A stretch of 64,000 nt of DNA from Verrucomicrobiales bacterium (GCA_028293125.1 JAQGPJ010000041.1:141541-205540); one strand, 5' to 3'; positions 55,424 to 64,000 are shown, counted from the first letter of the stretch. The notes: generated by a model not told the origin, from the letters alone. A program made the numbers and translations.

Positions 55424-56035
55424 ATGCCCGTTAAAAAGAAAGCCGCCACTGCCAAAAAATCCGCTCCCCGGACTGCGGCCCCGGCACGTAAAACCGCTTC
55501 CGCCGCCAAAAAAGCCCCTGCTGCCAAAAAACCGGCTGCCCGGAAAAGCGCCGCCAAAAAGACCACCACGCGGCGCGCCGCCACCGGCACCCGCAGCATT
55601 CCGGCGACTTCCCTGCCCCCGGCGGTGCTGCCGCCGCCCGCCGGCCTGCCCGTCACCCGCGGCAGCCGGGACATGGGCGCGGACACCCCCGGCACCGCCC
55701 TGGCCCGCGCCGTGGCCGATGCCGCGGATATGAAGAAGGGCGAGCACATCGTGATTCTGGATGTGCGCGGATTGTCCATGGTCACGGACTTCCTCGTCAT
55801 CGCCAGCGCCAGCTCCATGCCCCACCTGCGCGCCATCCGGAATGAAATCGCGGAGCGCATCCACGAGGAGCGCAATGAGAAGCCCCACTCCACCCAGGGA
55901 GCCGCTGAAAGCCAGTGGATGCTGCTGGACTACGGCGATGTGGTGGCCCACATCTTCATGGCTGACCGCCGCGCGCTGTATGCCCTGGAGGACCTGTGGG
56001 GCGATGCTCCCCGCCTTGCCTGGACACCGTCCTGA
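55424..56035 (+). CDS. rsfS: Ribosome silencing factor RsfS with histone-H1-like N-terminal tail
   Basis: RsfS binds ribosomal protein L14 and blocks subunit joining when nutrients run low. The C-terminal domain (about residues 90-195) is standard: ALARAVADAADMKKGEHIVI, VTDFLVIASASSMPHLRAI, AESQWMLLDYGDVVAHIFM and LYALEDLWGDAP. The first about 55 residues are unusual: Lys/Ala/Arg-rich tandem blocks of the AKK type (KKAPAAKKPAARKSAAKK), like the C-terminal domain of histone H1 or bacterial HU/Hc1 proteins. Such a tail may bind RNA or DNA; this is inference. The gene stands 42 bases before dnaG. Confidence 0.9.
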   Translation: MPVKKKAATAKKSAPRTAAPARKTASAAKKAPAAKKPAARKSAAKKTTTRRAATGTRSIPATSLPPAVLPPPAGLPVTRGSRDMGADTPGTALARAVADAADMKKGEHIVILDVRGLSMVTDFLVIASASSMPHLRAIRNEIAERIHEERNEKPHSTQGAAESQWMLLDYGDVVAHIFMADRRALYALEDLWGDAPRLAWTPS

Positions 56036-56077
56036 GCCGCAGCCGGCAGTTAGCCAGCAGTCAGCATCAGGCATCCC

Positions 56078-57943
56078 ATGGGCCGCATCGCGGAAGTCTC
56101 CATCCAGCAGGTCATTGCGGCCTGTGACATTGTGGAGATCGTCAGCGGTTATTTCCCGTTGAAGCGCGCCGGCATCGCCTTCAAGGCGTGCTGCCCGTTC
56201 CACACGGAAAAAAGTCCCTCCTTCAGCGTCAATCCCACGCGCGGCACCTACCACTGCTTCGGCTGCGGCGAGGGCGGCAACGCCGTGGGCTTTGTGATGA
56301 AGTATGAGAGCCTGCCGTTTGTGGACACCATCCGCAAGCTGGCGGCCAAATACGGCATCACCCTCATCGAGGAGGCTGGCACCCCGGAGCAGGAGGCCGC
56401 CGCCGGCCGACGGGTCCGGCTGCTCGCCCTGCACCGCGATATCGCGGCGTGGTTTCACCAGCTGCTGCTCAAAAGCCCCCTCGCCGCCGACGCGCGGGCC
56501 TATCTGAAATCCCGGGGCCTCACCTCCGGCACGGCGCGGAGCTGGTCCATCGGCTACGCGCCGTCGGATCAGGGATACTACCGTGACTGGGCCGGCGATA
56601 AAAAATATCCCGATGACCTGCTGGTCGAAGGCGGCATTCTCGTCCTCCGGGACCCGGAAAACCCCGCCCGCGGCACCAAACTCCAGTTCAGCCACCGCAT
56701 CATGTTCCCCATCCGCAACGACCACGGGGACGTGATCGCCTTCAGCGGCCGGGTGCTGCGGGAGGAGGATTCACCCGCGAAATACAAAAATTCCCCCGCC
56801 ACGCCCATTTTCAATAAAAGTGAGGTCTTCTTTGGCTTCGACAAGTCCAAGCGGGCCATCCACAAAGCCGAGAAAGCCATCATCTGCGAAGGCCAGATCG
56901 ATATGCTCATGGCTTACGAGGCCGGCATTGAGAACATCATCGCGCCGCTCGGCACCGCCTTCACCCCCCAGCACGCCCGGCTGCTGCGGCGGCACACGGA
57001 TCAGGTGGTGCTTTGCTATGACTCCGACAACGCGGGCTTCAAAGCCGCCGCCAGGGCCTTTGCGGAACTGAGTCAGGAGGGCATTTTTGTCCGTGTCGCC
57101 GCCCTGCCTCCAGGTGAGGATCCGGATTCCCTGATCCGCCGGGAGGGCGTGGACGCTCTGCGGCGGCGGCTGGAGGAGGCGCGGGATTTTTTTGACTTCC
57201 AGATCGACCAGCGCGCCGCGAGCCTCGACCTCACGGACACCCGCGAGCGCATGAAAATGCTGCGGGAGCTCGCGGAGAATCTGGCCCGGCTGAAGGACCG
57301 TCCGGTGCTCGATGCCGCCCTGATCCGCTGCGCCTCGCGGCTGAACATTGGGCCGGATGAAATCCGCAAAATGGTTCAGGCCCATCTGGCCCAGCAGAAA
57401 AAATACACGGACCAGATCAGTGAACGGACCCGGCAAAACCCGTCCTCTGAAACCTCCCAGCCGGAGCAGGGGAGCGACAGCGCACCGGTGGCGCTGCATC
57501 CCAGCGTGCGCCTGCTGCTTCAGCTGGCCATGACCGATCCCGCAGCGCACCGCTGGCTGGCAGCCGGTGCCGATGGCCAGGCCTGGGACGGCGTTGGTGG
57601 CGCGGAGTTCCTGGCCAAAATCCTCACGGCCCCCATTGATCCCGCCAATCCCGCAACGGTCACCCCCTGGCTGAGCACTCTCAGCCCTGCGGAGTCCTCC
57701 ATCCTCACCGCCCTGCTCCACCAAGGGCGGCCCTCCGCCGACGCCCTCACCAGCGCCCGCCACGCCGTCGCCAGCCTGCGCATCGCCTCCGTGGCGCGGG
57801 AGATCGATCTGATCCAGAACCAGCTGCGCACCGGCAAACCCAATCCGGAAACCGTCGTGGCACAGACCCGGGAACTGATGTCCCTGAAAATGAAGTTCAA
57901 TATTCTCCAAGCCAAACTACGCGAGGCTCCAAGAGAGGATTGA
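56078..57943 (+). CDS. dnaG: DNA primase DnaG
   Basis: DnaG synthesises RNA primers at the replication fork. The 621-residue protein has the CHC2 zinc domain (CCPFHTEKSPSFSVN, then YHCFGCGEGG, the Cys-His...Cys-Cys ligands), the catalytic RNA polymerase core, TOPRIM motifs IICEGQIDML and CYDSDNAGFKAA, and a C-terminal helical part after about residue 470 that binds the replicative helicase in other bacteria. Length is normal. The ATG at 56078 (MGRIAEVSIQQVI) is the expected start. It lies between rsfS and dnaX, all plus strand. Confidence 0.96.
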   Translation: MGRIAEVSIQQVIAACDIVEIVSGYFPLKRAGIAFKACCPFHTEKSPSFSVNPTRGTYHCFGCGEGGNAVGFVMKYESLPFVDTIRKLAAKYGITLIEEAGTPEQEAAAGRRVRLLALHRDIAAWFHQLLLKSPLAADARAYLKSRGLTSGTARSWSIGYAPSDQGYYRDWAGDKKYPDDLLVEGGILVLRDPENPARGTKLQFSHRIMFPIRNDHGDVIAFSGRVLREEDSPAKYKNSPATPIFNKSEVFFGFDKSKRAIHKAEKAIICEGQIDMLMAYEAGIENIIAPLGTAFTPQHARLLRRHTDQVVLCYDSDNAGFKAAARAFAELSQEGIFVRVAALPPGEDPDSLIRREGVDALRRRLEEARDFFDFQIDQRAASLDLTDTRERMKMLRELAENLARLKDRPVLDAALIRCASRLNIGPDEIRKMVQAHLAQQKKYTDQISERTRQNPSSETSQPEQGSDSAPVALHPSVRLLLQLAMTDPAAHRWLAAGADGQAWDGVGGAEFLAKILTAPIDPANPATVTPWLSTLSPAESSILTALLHQGRPSADALTSARHAVASLRIASVAREIDLIQNQLRTGKPNPETVVAQTRELMSLKMKFNILQAKLREAPRED

Positions 57944-58024
57944 AACCGCACCGCACGAAACCGTCGGAACCCGTCTCCCCACTTTTACCATTGCCACGCC
58001 GCCGCCGCCGCTCTCCCTTGAAGC

Positions 58025-60028
58025 GTGAATTATCAGGTCTTCGCCCGGAAATACCGCCCTCAAACCTTTGACGACGTCCTGGGTCAGGATCATGTCGTGC
58101 GCACCCTGCGCAACGCCATCACCCAGAACCGTCTGGCCCACGCCTACCTTTTTGTCGGGCCACGCGGCACCGGAAAAACCTCCACCGCCCGTATTTTCGC
58201 CAAGGCCCTGAACTGCCCCGGCGGCCCGAAGGTGGACTTCGACCCCAACGATCCCATCTGTGTGGAGATCGCCGAGGGGCGCAGCCTGGATGTGACTGAA
58301 ATCGACGGCGCCTCGAACAACAGCGTCGATGATATCCGGGCCCTGCGGGAGACCGTGAACTTTGCCCCCGCCGTGGGGAATTTCCGGATCTACTACATCG
58401 ACGAGGTCCACATGCTCAGCACCTCCGCCTTCAACGCCCTGCTGAAGACCTTGGAGGAGCCGCCTCCCCATGTGAAGTTCATCTTCGCCACCACGGAGCC
58501 CCACAAAATCCTGCCCACCATCCTCAGCCGCTGCCAGCGCTTCGACCTCCGCCGCATTCCCGCGCCGGTCATCGCCAAACACCTGCTGCACATCGCCCAG
58601 GAGGAGAAAGTGGTGCTCGACCCCCTGGCGGCGCACGCCATCGCCACGGGCGCGGACGGCGGCATGCGGGATGCGCAGTCCATGCTGGACCAGCTGGTGG
58701 CCTTCTGCGGCAGCGAGGTCCGGGAGGAGGATGTGCTGGATATTTTCGGCTTCACCAGCCACCGCACGGTGTCCGAACTCGGCGGGGCCGTGCTGCGCGG
58801 GGAAACCGCCAGCGCCCTTAGCCAGCTTTACCATCATGCGGAGTCCGGCAAGGACCTTTCCCGGCTGCTGGCCGATCTCATTTTCCACTTCCGCAATCTG
58901 CTTGTCCATCAGGTGGATCCGGAAATCGCTGCCCGCGACCTGCCTCCGGAAATGGCGGAAATGCTGGCGGAGCAGGCCGGTCTGCAAAGCACGGAAAAGC
59001 TGATGCTGCTCATCGACCAGTTCGCCGATGCCGAGGTCAGCATGAAGTGGGCCTCCAACAAGCGGCTCTATTTTGAAATCGGTCTCATCAAGGCCGCCCA
59101 GACGCTCAATGAGGTCAGCCTGAGCGATGTGGTGAACGCCCTGCGCAAATCCATGGCCGGGGAATCCGTGGCCCTGCCCGCCGACAGCCTCCCTTCCTTC
59201 GCGCCGCCGGCCAAAGCCGCCGCCTCCACCGCATCCCCGGCAAAATCCTCCGGAGCCACCGCCGCCGCACCGGCCCGCGGCTCCATGAGTGACCAGCTCC
59301 GCGCTGAGTTGGGAGCCCCTGCGGCCACCCGCAGCCAACCCGCCAAAACAGCTTCCCCAGCTGCCGCTCCCTCTTCCCCGCCCGCCCCTTCGGAATCCAC
59401 GGTGTCCGCCACTGCTCCCGAACCCGCCCCTCAGCCCAGGAGTGGGAAGAGCTCCGGGGATAGGGTGGAATCAGACACCCTCCTGGAAACAGCCAAACCG
59501 GCGCCCAAGGCGGTGGCGGAAGCCGCACCCGCACCCACCGTCACTCCGCCCGCGTCACCAAGTCTGGACGGTGAGGCGCTCTGGCAGGCGGCCTGCCAGG
59601 AATTCCGCGTGAAATTCCCGCTTCAGGCCGGATACACCTCGGAAATGCATTTTCTGTCCGCAGATGCCAGGCAGCTTCTGCTTGGCGTGCCGCAGGAACA
59701 CCGCGCCGCCGCTCAGAGCCTGGAGCGTCCCGTACCCCGTGGAGCCTTGGAGGAAATCCTGACCCGCCTTTCCGGCCGCCGGCTCCAGCTGAAAATCGAG
59801 GTCCGCGCTGATCTCCAGCCGTTTGAACCTCTGCCTTCCACCGAGGCGGAATCCCAGTCTCCCCCCCCTTCTTTGACCGCCTCCGCTCCGCCAAAAGCCG
59901 CCGCCGCCCCCCCGCCGGCATCCGTGGAACCGGAGACCCCGGTGCTGGACGAGAAGGAGTTCCAGAACGATCCCCTGATCCGCGAGGCTTTGAAGCTTTT
60001 TGAGGCCAGAGTCACGAAAAAGGGCTGA
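58025..60028 (+). CDS. dnaX: DNA polymerase III subunit gamma/tau DnaX
   Basis: DnaX is the clamp-loader ATPase of the replicative polymerase. The 667-residue protein starts at a GTG with the family opening NYQVFARKYRPQTFDDVLGQ and has Walker A VGPRGTGKTS, sensor and DEVH motifs (YYIDEVHMLSTSAFNALLKT), and FATTEPHKI. The four-cysteine zinc module usually seen near ALNC is reduced: only the cysteine in ALNC and one in NDPICVE remain. After about residue 370 the protein is Ala/Pro rich with a C-terminal domain like that of tau (LWQAACQEFRVKFPLQAGYT). No A-rich slippery heptamer for a programmed frameshift was seen. Confidence 0.95.
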   Translation: MNYQVFARKYRPQTFDDVLGQDHVVRTLRNAITQNRLAHAYLFVGPRGTGKTSTARIFAKALNCPGGPKVDFDPNDPICVEIAEGRSLDVTEIDGASNNSVDDIRALRETVNFAPAVGNFRIYYIDEVHMLSTSAFNALLKTLEEPPPHVKFIFATTEPHKILPTILSRCQRFDLRRIPAPVIAKHLLHIAQEEKVVLDPLAAHAIATGADGGMRDAQSMLDQLVAFCGSEVREEDVLDIFGFTSHRTVSELGGAVLRGETASALSQLYHHAESGKDLSRLLADLIFHFRNLLVHQVDPEIAARDLPPEMAEMLAEQAGLQSTEKLMLLIDQFADAEVSMKWASNKRLYFEIGLIKAAQTLNEVSLSDVVNALRKSMAGESVALPADSLPSFAPPAKAAASTASPAKSSGATAAAPARGSMSDQLRAELGAPAATRSQPAKTASPAAAPSSPPAPSESTVSATAPEPAPQPRSGKSSGDRVESDTLLETAKPAPKAVAEAAPAPTVTPPASPSLDGEALWQAACQEFRVKFPLQAGYTSEMHFLSADARQLLLGVPQEHRAAAQSLERPVPRGALEEILTRLSGRRLQLKIEVRADLQPFEPLPSTEAESQSPPPSLTASAPPKAAAAPPPASVEPETPVLDEKEFQNDPLIREALKLFEARVTKKG

Positions 60029-60055
60029 CCGGTTTTTACTTCCAAAGCTTTTCAG

Positions 60056-60118
60056 CAAAAAAGCCTGGCCCGCCTGGATGAAACAGCCAAAGTAACTGGC
60101 TGCTCCATCCGGCGGGCC
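60056..60118 (-). terminator. Terminator of the cytochrome gene (hairpin plus T run)
   Basis: GGCCCGCC and CATCC/GGATG arms flank an inner AGCCA-TGGCT stem, giving a long hairpin at 60067-60118. Read on the minus strand it is followed by AGGCTTTTTT, so it should end the transcript that runs leftward from the gene at 60.15-62.1 kb. It may also serve dnaX on the plus strand. Confidence 0.72.
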
Positions 60119-60149
60119 GGGCGCTGCGCTTTTCAGCGCGGTTCGAAAC

Positions 60150-62108
60150 CTACTTCAGATTGTCAGGCAGCCCGGCGTCCTTGAGCTTCACGTCGGTTTT
60201 GGCGCCGGAGTCGATCCACCAGCGGATGGTGGCCAGCTCCTTGTCGGTGAGCTGATCCTTGTTGGAGGGCGGCATGTGCTCGTCCTCCTCCTTGGGCAGC
60301 AGGGCACGCACGATGATCAGGCTGTCGGCGGATTTGCCGGGCACCACGGACGGCTTGCCGCTGTCGCCGTTTTTCATCATGGCCTCAAAGGTGTGCATCT
60401 GCAGCTTGCCCTTCTTTTTGTCCTCGCCGTGGCAGCCCGCGCACTTTGATAGCAAGATCGGCTGAATCAGCGCCAGATACACCGGCTGCTCGGGATCCAG
60501 CGGTTTCGCCTCCGCCGGAGCGGGCACGGTTGCGGCCGGTGCCGGAGCCGGTGCCGCCGCGGCGGCAATAGCCACCGCCGTCTTCACTTCATTGTCCCAG
60601 CCCATGTTGATCACAATCTCCGGGAGCTTGGTGTGCAGGGCCTCGGCAGCGGGTTTGGTGACCCCGGTCTGCCAGACATAAAGCCGCTTCAGTTTGGACA
60701 GCTTCTCCAGCTTCGCCAAGCCAGCGTCGGTAACCTTGGTGTTGAAGAGATTGAGATACTCCAAACTTCCCAAGGGAAGCAGGGCGTCAATGCCGGCATC
60801 CGTCACCGCCGTGTTCGGGAGGTGCAGCTTCTTCAGGTTTTTCATACCGCTCAGGGCCGCCAAGCCGGCATCGGTGACCTTGCTGCGGCCCAGGTTCATC
60901 TCCGACATGCGGTCGGCCAGCGGAGCGAATTTCGCCAGTTCGGCATCGCCGAATTTGTCCGCCACATTCACGCAGTTGAAGGTCAGCGCGGGATCGTTCT
61001 GGGCCAGCGGAAGAATGGTGACACCGAGCTCCTTTTCCAGAGCCTGCACGGGGGCCATGTCGGGCGCGGCGGCCTCCGCCGGCTTGCTCTCCGCACCCGC
61101 AGGCCCATTTTCCCCGTGCGCTCCGGGAGCCAGCGCGATGCCGGGCACGGCCATGCTGATCATTTTGGACTGAATGTCCGGTGGAATGGAGGGATCGATG
61201 ATCCTCAGTTCCCGGGGAGCGCCTTTGTCAATCCACCAGAGGAGCACCTCCTGCTCGTCCGCGGTCAGCTGGGCCTTGCCGTCCGGCGGCATGTGCTCCT
61301 CGTCGTCCAGCGGCAGCCGCAGGCGCACCACGGATTCACTGCCGGCGCTGTTGCCGGGCAGGATGGCCGGCTTGCCGCTCTCACCAGCTTTGAGCATGGC
61401 CTCCAAGGTGTGGAGCTGGAGATCCCCCTTCTGCTTCTCCTCGCCGTGGCAGCTGATGCATTTTTTGACCATCAGCGGGGCGATGACAGCGTCATAGACC
61501 GTCCGCGTCTCCGCTGATTCCAGGATGGATGGCCCATTCGCCGGACTATGGGCCGCCATCAGCGTTTTCATGCCTTTGATGATCGTGTCCCCATGCGAAA
61601 GCGTGCCGCCGAAATGGCCGGCGATCATGATGGTGGCGGCGGTGGTGAATAGCGGGGCACGGTAAAGAGACTTGGACATAAGTGGCTGTTTTTGGTCGTA
61701 ATGAAGTTTGGTGAGAAGGGTCAGGAAAATGAGGCAGGGCACGGCGATCCCGGTCCACATGTGCCAAGTGAGGGTTTCCTTTTTATAGTCGCCGCCCAGT
61801 CCCAGAAAATAGCCCAGCAGGGCGGTGACCATACCGCTGAGGAAACTGAGCCAGAGCAGCCAGTTCACGGCGGATTCGTGCCGGCGCTCCGGTCCGTTGA
61901 AGAGATCCAGCACCACTGTCCCCAGCAGCATGCCGATGGGCAGGTGCAGCAGCAGCGGGTGGAAATCGCCGGCCACTTTGAGCCCCAGTGGAATTCCCGA
62001 GCCTTGGGGATAAAACACAAACGCGGCGGTCAGCACGGCGGCGAACGCGGCGAAAGCCACGGCGGCGGCTGATTTCTGAACTTTGGGGCGGAGAAAACTT
62101 GAGACCAT
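60150..62108 (-). CDS. Membrane protein with two cytochrome-c domains, LRR segment and DUF2231-like region
   Basis: The 652-residue protein starts with four to five membrane helices (about residues 12-165) of the DUF2231 type (FHPLLLHLPIGMLLGTVVLDL). A first cytochrome-c-like domain follows, with KKCISCHGEEKQKGDLQLHT (CxxCH heme motif) and MPPDGKAQLTADEQ as the usual late segment. In the middle are leucine-rich repeats (TDAGLAALSGMKNLKKLHLP, YLNLFNTKVTDAGLAKL), then a second heme domain with SKCAGCHGEDKKKGKLQMHT and MPPSNKDQLTDKE. The two heme domains are close homologues, suggesting duplication. Such proteins are typical of Planctomycetota and Verrucomicrobiota; their redox partner is unknown. 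Confidence 0.9.
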   Translation of the reverse strand: MVSSFLRPKVQKSAAAVAFAAFAAVLTAAFVFYPQGSGIPLGLKVAGDFHPLLLHLPIGMLLGTVVLDLFNGPERRHESAVNWLLWLSFLSGMVTALLGYFLGLGGDYKKETLTWHMWTGIAVPCLIFLTLLTKLHYDQKQPLMSKSLYRAPLFTTAATIMIAGHFGGTLSHGDTIIKGMKTLMAAHSPANGPSILESAETRTVYDAVIAPLMVKKCISCHGEEKQKGDLQLHTLEAMLKAGESGKPAILPGNSAGSESVVRLRLPLDDEEHMPPDGKAQLTADEQEVLLWWIDKGAPRELRIIDPSIPPDIQSKMISMAVPGIALAPGAHGENGPAGAESKPAEAAAPDMAPVQALEKELGVTILPLAQNDPALTFNCVNVADKFGDAELAKFAPLADRMSEMNLGRSKVTDAGLAALSGMKNLKKLHLPNTAVTDAGIDALLPLGSLEYLNLFNTKVTDAGLAKLEKLSKLKRLYVWQTGVTKPAAEALHTKLPEIVINMGWDNEVKTAVAIAAAAAPAPAPAATVPAPAEAKPLDPEQPVYLALIQPILLSKCAGCHGEDKKKGKLQMHTFEAMMKNGDSGKPSVVPGKSADSLIIVRALLPKEEDEHMPPSNKDQLTDKELATIRWWIDSGAKTDVKLKDAGLPDNLK

Positions 62109-62240
62109 TCCTCCGCAGGGTAAGACCGGCGGACAGCCGTTCTTTCAGCCGGTCCTTTTTCCGGGCCGGCCGGCAGGCGGTCCAAGGGCGGTGCCGGATT
62201 CACTATTGCACCTGCCGGAGGCTGACCGTATCCCCGGGCC

Positions 62241-63296
62241 ATGCCGCCCGAAAACCTGCCCGCCATCCTGGAAATCTGCCGCACCCGCCGGGTGCTGGTG
62301 GCGGGGGATGTCATGCTGGACCGCTTTATCCGCGGCAATGTTTCGCGTATTTCCCCGGAGGCCCCGGTCCCCGTAGTCCATGTGACCCGTGAGGACGCCT
62401 ATCCCGGCGGCGCGGCCAATGTGGCCCGCAATCTGGCCCCCTTTGCCGGAAAGGTGCATGTGCTCGGCGTCACCGGCACCGGCCCGCTCACCTCCCAGCT
62501 GCATGACCTGCTGGAGGAGCACGGCATCGACACCTCCGGCCTGCTCGCCAGCCCGGAGCATGAGACCATTGTCAAAACCCGGGTCGTCGCCCGCGGCCAG
62601 CAGGTGGCCCGCATCGACCGCGAAACCATCAAGCCCCCCTCCCCCGCCCTGGTGGCCCGCGCCCTGGCCTGGCTGGATGAAAAGCTGCCGGAAGTGGATG
62701 CGGTGATCATTGAGGACTATGCCAAAGGCTTTCTGACGCAGGAGCTGGTCGATGCCATCACCCGGCGAGCCGCGGCCTTGGGCCTGCCGGTCACGGTGGA
62801 TCCCAATCCCGGCAACCCGCTCCGCTGGCATCAGGCCACGGCGGTCAAACCCAACCGCAAGGAGGCTTTTGAAACCGCAGGGCTCCCGGATCCCGGCGAT
62901 GTTCCCCTGTGGGCGCTGCTGGAGCGGCTGCCGGCTCTGGGAGAGCGGTTGTGGGAAAAATGGGACACCCATCAGCTTCTCATCACGCTGGGCGAGCACG
63001 GCATGGCCCTGCTGGAGAAAGGCCGGCCGCTTTACCACACCCCCACCCGGGCCCGCGAGGTTTTCGACGTCTCCGGGGCCGGCGACACCGCCATCGCCCT
63101 TTACACCCTGGCTCTCGCCGCCGGCTGCTCCGCCCCGCAGGCGGCGGAAATCTCCAATCTGGCCAGCGGGGTCGTGGTCGCCAAGGCGGGCACCGCCACC
63201 CTCACGCCTGACGAACTGCTGGAGGCGGCCCGGCTTCAGAAAAATCCTGCCGGCTCCGCCGTGTCCGCGCCGCCCTCCCCTCCGGCGCAGGGATGA
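62241..63296 (+). CDS. D-glycero-beta-D-manno-heptose-7-phosphate kinase (HldE/RfaE1-type PfkB kinase)
   Basis: The 351-residue PfkB-family kinase fits heptose-7-phosphate kinase (HldE N-terminal or RfaE domain I), which makes ADP-heptose precursors for lipopolysaccharide. It shows VLVAGDVMLDRFIRGNVSRI, SPEAPVPVVHV, YPGGAANVARNL, DPNPGNPLRW and the catalytic VSGAGDTAIALYTLALAAGC. The separate nucleotidyltransferase domain of bifunctional HldE is absent, so it is a stand-alone kinase. The ATG at 62241 is suitable. Pth follows 43 bases downstream, probably in the same transcript. Confidence 0.88.
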   Translation: MPPENLPAILEICRTRRVLVAGDVMLDRFIRGNVSRISPEAPVPVVHVTREDAYPGGAANVARNLAPFAGKVHVLGVTGTGPLTSQLHDLLEEHGIDTSGLLASPEHETIVKTRVVARGQQVARIDRETIKPPSPALVARALAWLDEKLPEVDAVIIEDYAKGFLTQELVDAITRRAAALGLPVTVDPNPGNPLRWHQATAVKPNRKEAFETAGLPDPGDVPLWALLERLPALGERLWEKWDTHQLLITLGEHGMALLEKGRPLYHTPTRAREVFDVSGAGDTAIALYTLALAAGCSAPQAAEISNLASGVVVAKAGTATLTPDELLEAARLQKNPAGSAVSAPPSPPAQG

Positions 63297-63339
63297 ATCC
63301 CCCCACCGGTTCCGCACCGGCCCACCAGCCCCGCTTTCC

Positions 63340-63993
63340 ATGCCCCTCCGACTTCTTATTGGCCTCGGCAATCCCGGACCTGAATACGAAAACACCCGGC
63401 ACAACGCGGGGTTCATGATTCTGGACCGCATCGCCTCCAAACTGGGGGCCTCCTGGACGAACGAGCGGAGATTCCACGGATGGTTCACCCGCGCGGACGG
63501 GCTTTTTCTGCTGAAGCCCAAAACGTTTATGAACCTGAGCGGGAAAAGCGTGGCCGCGGTTTCCGGTTTCTTCAAAATCCCGCCGACGGACATGCTGGTG
63601 GTTTACGATGACACCGCCCTGCCCGAAGGCCGGCTGAGGATGAGGCCCTCCGGATCAGCCGGGGGACACAACGGCATCAAATCCATGATCGCCAGCCTGG
63701 GCAGCGATCAGTTTCCCCGGCTGCGGTTCGGGGTCGGAGCAGCGGAGGAGAAATCGCTGGTGGGCCATGTTCTGGGGAAGTTTGACCCCGCCCAGGCGGA
63801 TGCCCTGCATAAATCGCTTGAGAATGCCGCGGAAGCTGCCATTTTCGCCACCCTTCGCGGTCTGGAGGCTGCGATGAACCGTTTTAACACCGTGGAGCCT
63901 CCCCGGGCCAAACCTGTGCGCCCTCCCAAGGCTCCCGCGGACGGCCCACCGGACGGCCCGCCACCCACCCCACCAACAACCAACCTGTCATGA
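63340..63993 (+). CDS. pth: Peptidyl-tRNA hydrolase
   Basis: Pth cleaves peptidyl-tRNA released prematurely from ribosomes. The 217-residue protein has the family signatures LLIGLGNPGPEYENTRHNAG with the catalytic His, LKPKTFMNLSGKSV, VVYDDTALPEGRLRMRPSGS and AGGHNGIKSMI, then a Pro-rich tail (about residues 190-217) longer than usual. The ATG at 63340 begins MPLRLLIGLGNPG. Its stop (TGA, 63991-63993) overlaps an ATG at 63990, so a coupled next gene probably starts at the window edge. Confidence 0.95.
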   Translation: MPLRLLIGLGNPGPEYENTRHNAGFMILDRIASKLGASWTNERRFHGWFTRADGLFLLKPKTFMNLSGKSVAAVSGFFKIPPTDMLVVYDDTALPEGRLRMRPSGSAGGHNGIKSMIASLGSDQFPRLRFGVGAAEEKSLVGHVLGKFDPAQADALHKSLENAAEAAIFATLRGLEAAMNRFNTVEPPRAKPVRPPKAPADGPPDGPPPTPPTTNLS

Positions 63994-64000
63994 AGCGCAA
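63990..64000 (+). CDS. Start of a downstream coding region, truncated by the window
   Basis: An ATG overlaps the pth stop codon by four bases (ATGA) and opens a frame reading M-K-R before the window ends. In many bacteria pth is followed by rpsF for ribosomal protein S6, which would fit, but eleven bases are not enough to identify it. Confidence 0.3.

Noticed and set aside
58025..60028. Programmed frameshift in dnaX giving a short gamma form
   Set aside because: No A-AAA-AAG-type slippery heptamer is present in the coding region.
62145..63593. 482-codon minus-strand frame opposite the heptose kinase and pth
   Set aside because: Spans two well-supported plus-strand genes and has shadow-like composition.

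Overview
The window is a high-GC bacterial chromosome segment, most likely from the Verrucomicrobiota (class Verrucomicrobiae). That placement is inferred from several traits seen together: large secreted RCC1, lamin-tail/CotH and beta-propeller proteins with an F-[YWG]-R-type C-terminal end; a short PEP-CTERM-like protein; a planctomycete/verrucomicrobial type of membrane protein with two heme-c (CxxCH) domains; an ECF sigma factor with a long membrane-attached extension; and weak Shine-Dalgarno signals. No rRNA, tRNA, CRISPR array or prophage was recognised. Mobile DNA is limited to one decayed ISL3-type transposase end.

Layout. 0-9.9 kb is housekeeping: the 5' end of ruvC, a DEAD-box helicase, a repeat-rich exported protein, murA-prmC, an AsmA-like protein, fabG, two SAM-dependent methyltransferases and a CGWS glutaredoxin closed by a clear terminator. 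10.1-20.2 kb holds a small membrane protein, then on the minus strand a complete kdpFABCDE potassium uptake and sensing operon followed by a PII protein and an M23 peptidase. 20.6-33 kb carries large exported proteins (RCC1, two-module repeat protein, LTD-CotH), an ECF sigma-membrane fusion, an Rrf2 regulator, a methyltransferase and the decayed ends of a short-chain dehydrogenase gene.

33-44 kb contains hisC, an unusual archaemetzincin-like/protein kinase fusion beside the transposase remnant, and an envelope-oriented group: L,D-transpeptidase plus an SH3-like exported partner, a caspase-like TPR protein, an NlpC/P60 lipoprotein and a GH43-like protein. A GGQ release-factor-like protein and a zinc-ribbon membrane protein lie among them. 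44-55 kb has cimA, a PH-like membrane protein overlapping a TolB-like protein, archaeal-type proS, a geranylgeranyl-reductase-family oxidoreductase, tolB with a Pal-like lipoprotein, a PEP-CTERM-like protein, a DEDD nuclease and a NamZ-type (DUF1343) muramidase. 55-64 kb is again core: rsfS with a histone-H1-like tail, dnaG, dnaX, the cytochrome/LRR membrane protein, a heptose kinase and pth.

The strongest novelty candidate is the 543-residue zinc ribbon + M54-like metallopeptidase + Ser/Thr kinase protein at 34.2-35.9 kb. Also notable are the H1-tailed RsfS, the sigma-membrane-LTxxQ fusion, the C-terminal end type shared by four exported proteins, and a dehydrogenase gene whose two ends survive in opposite orientation.
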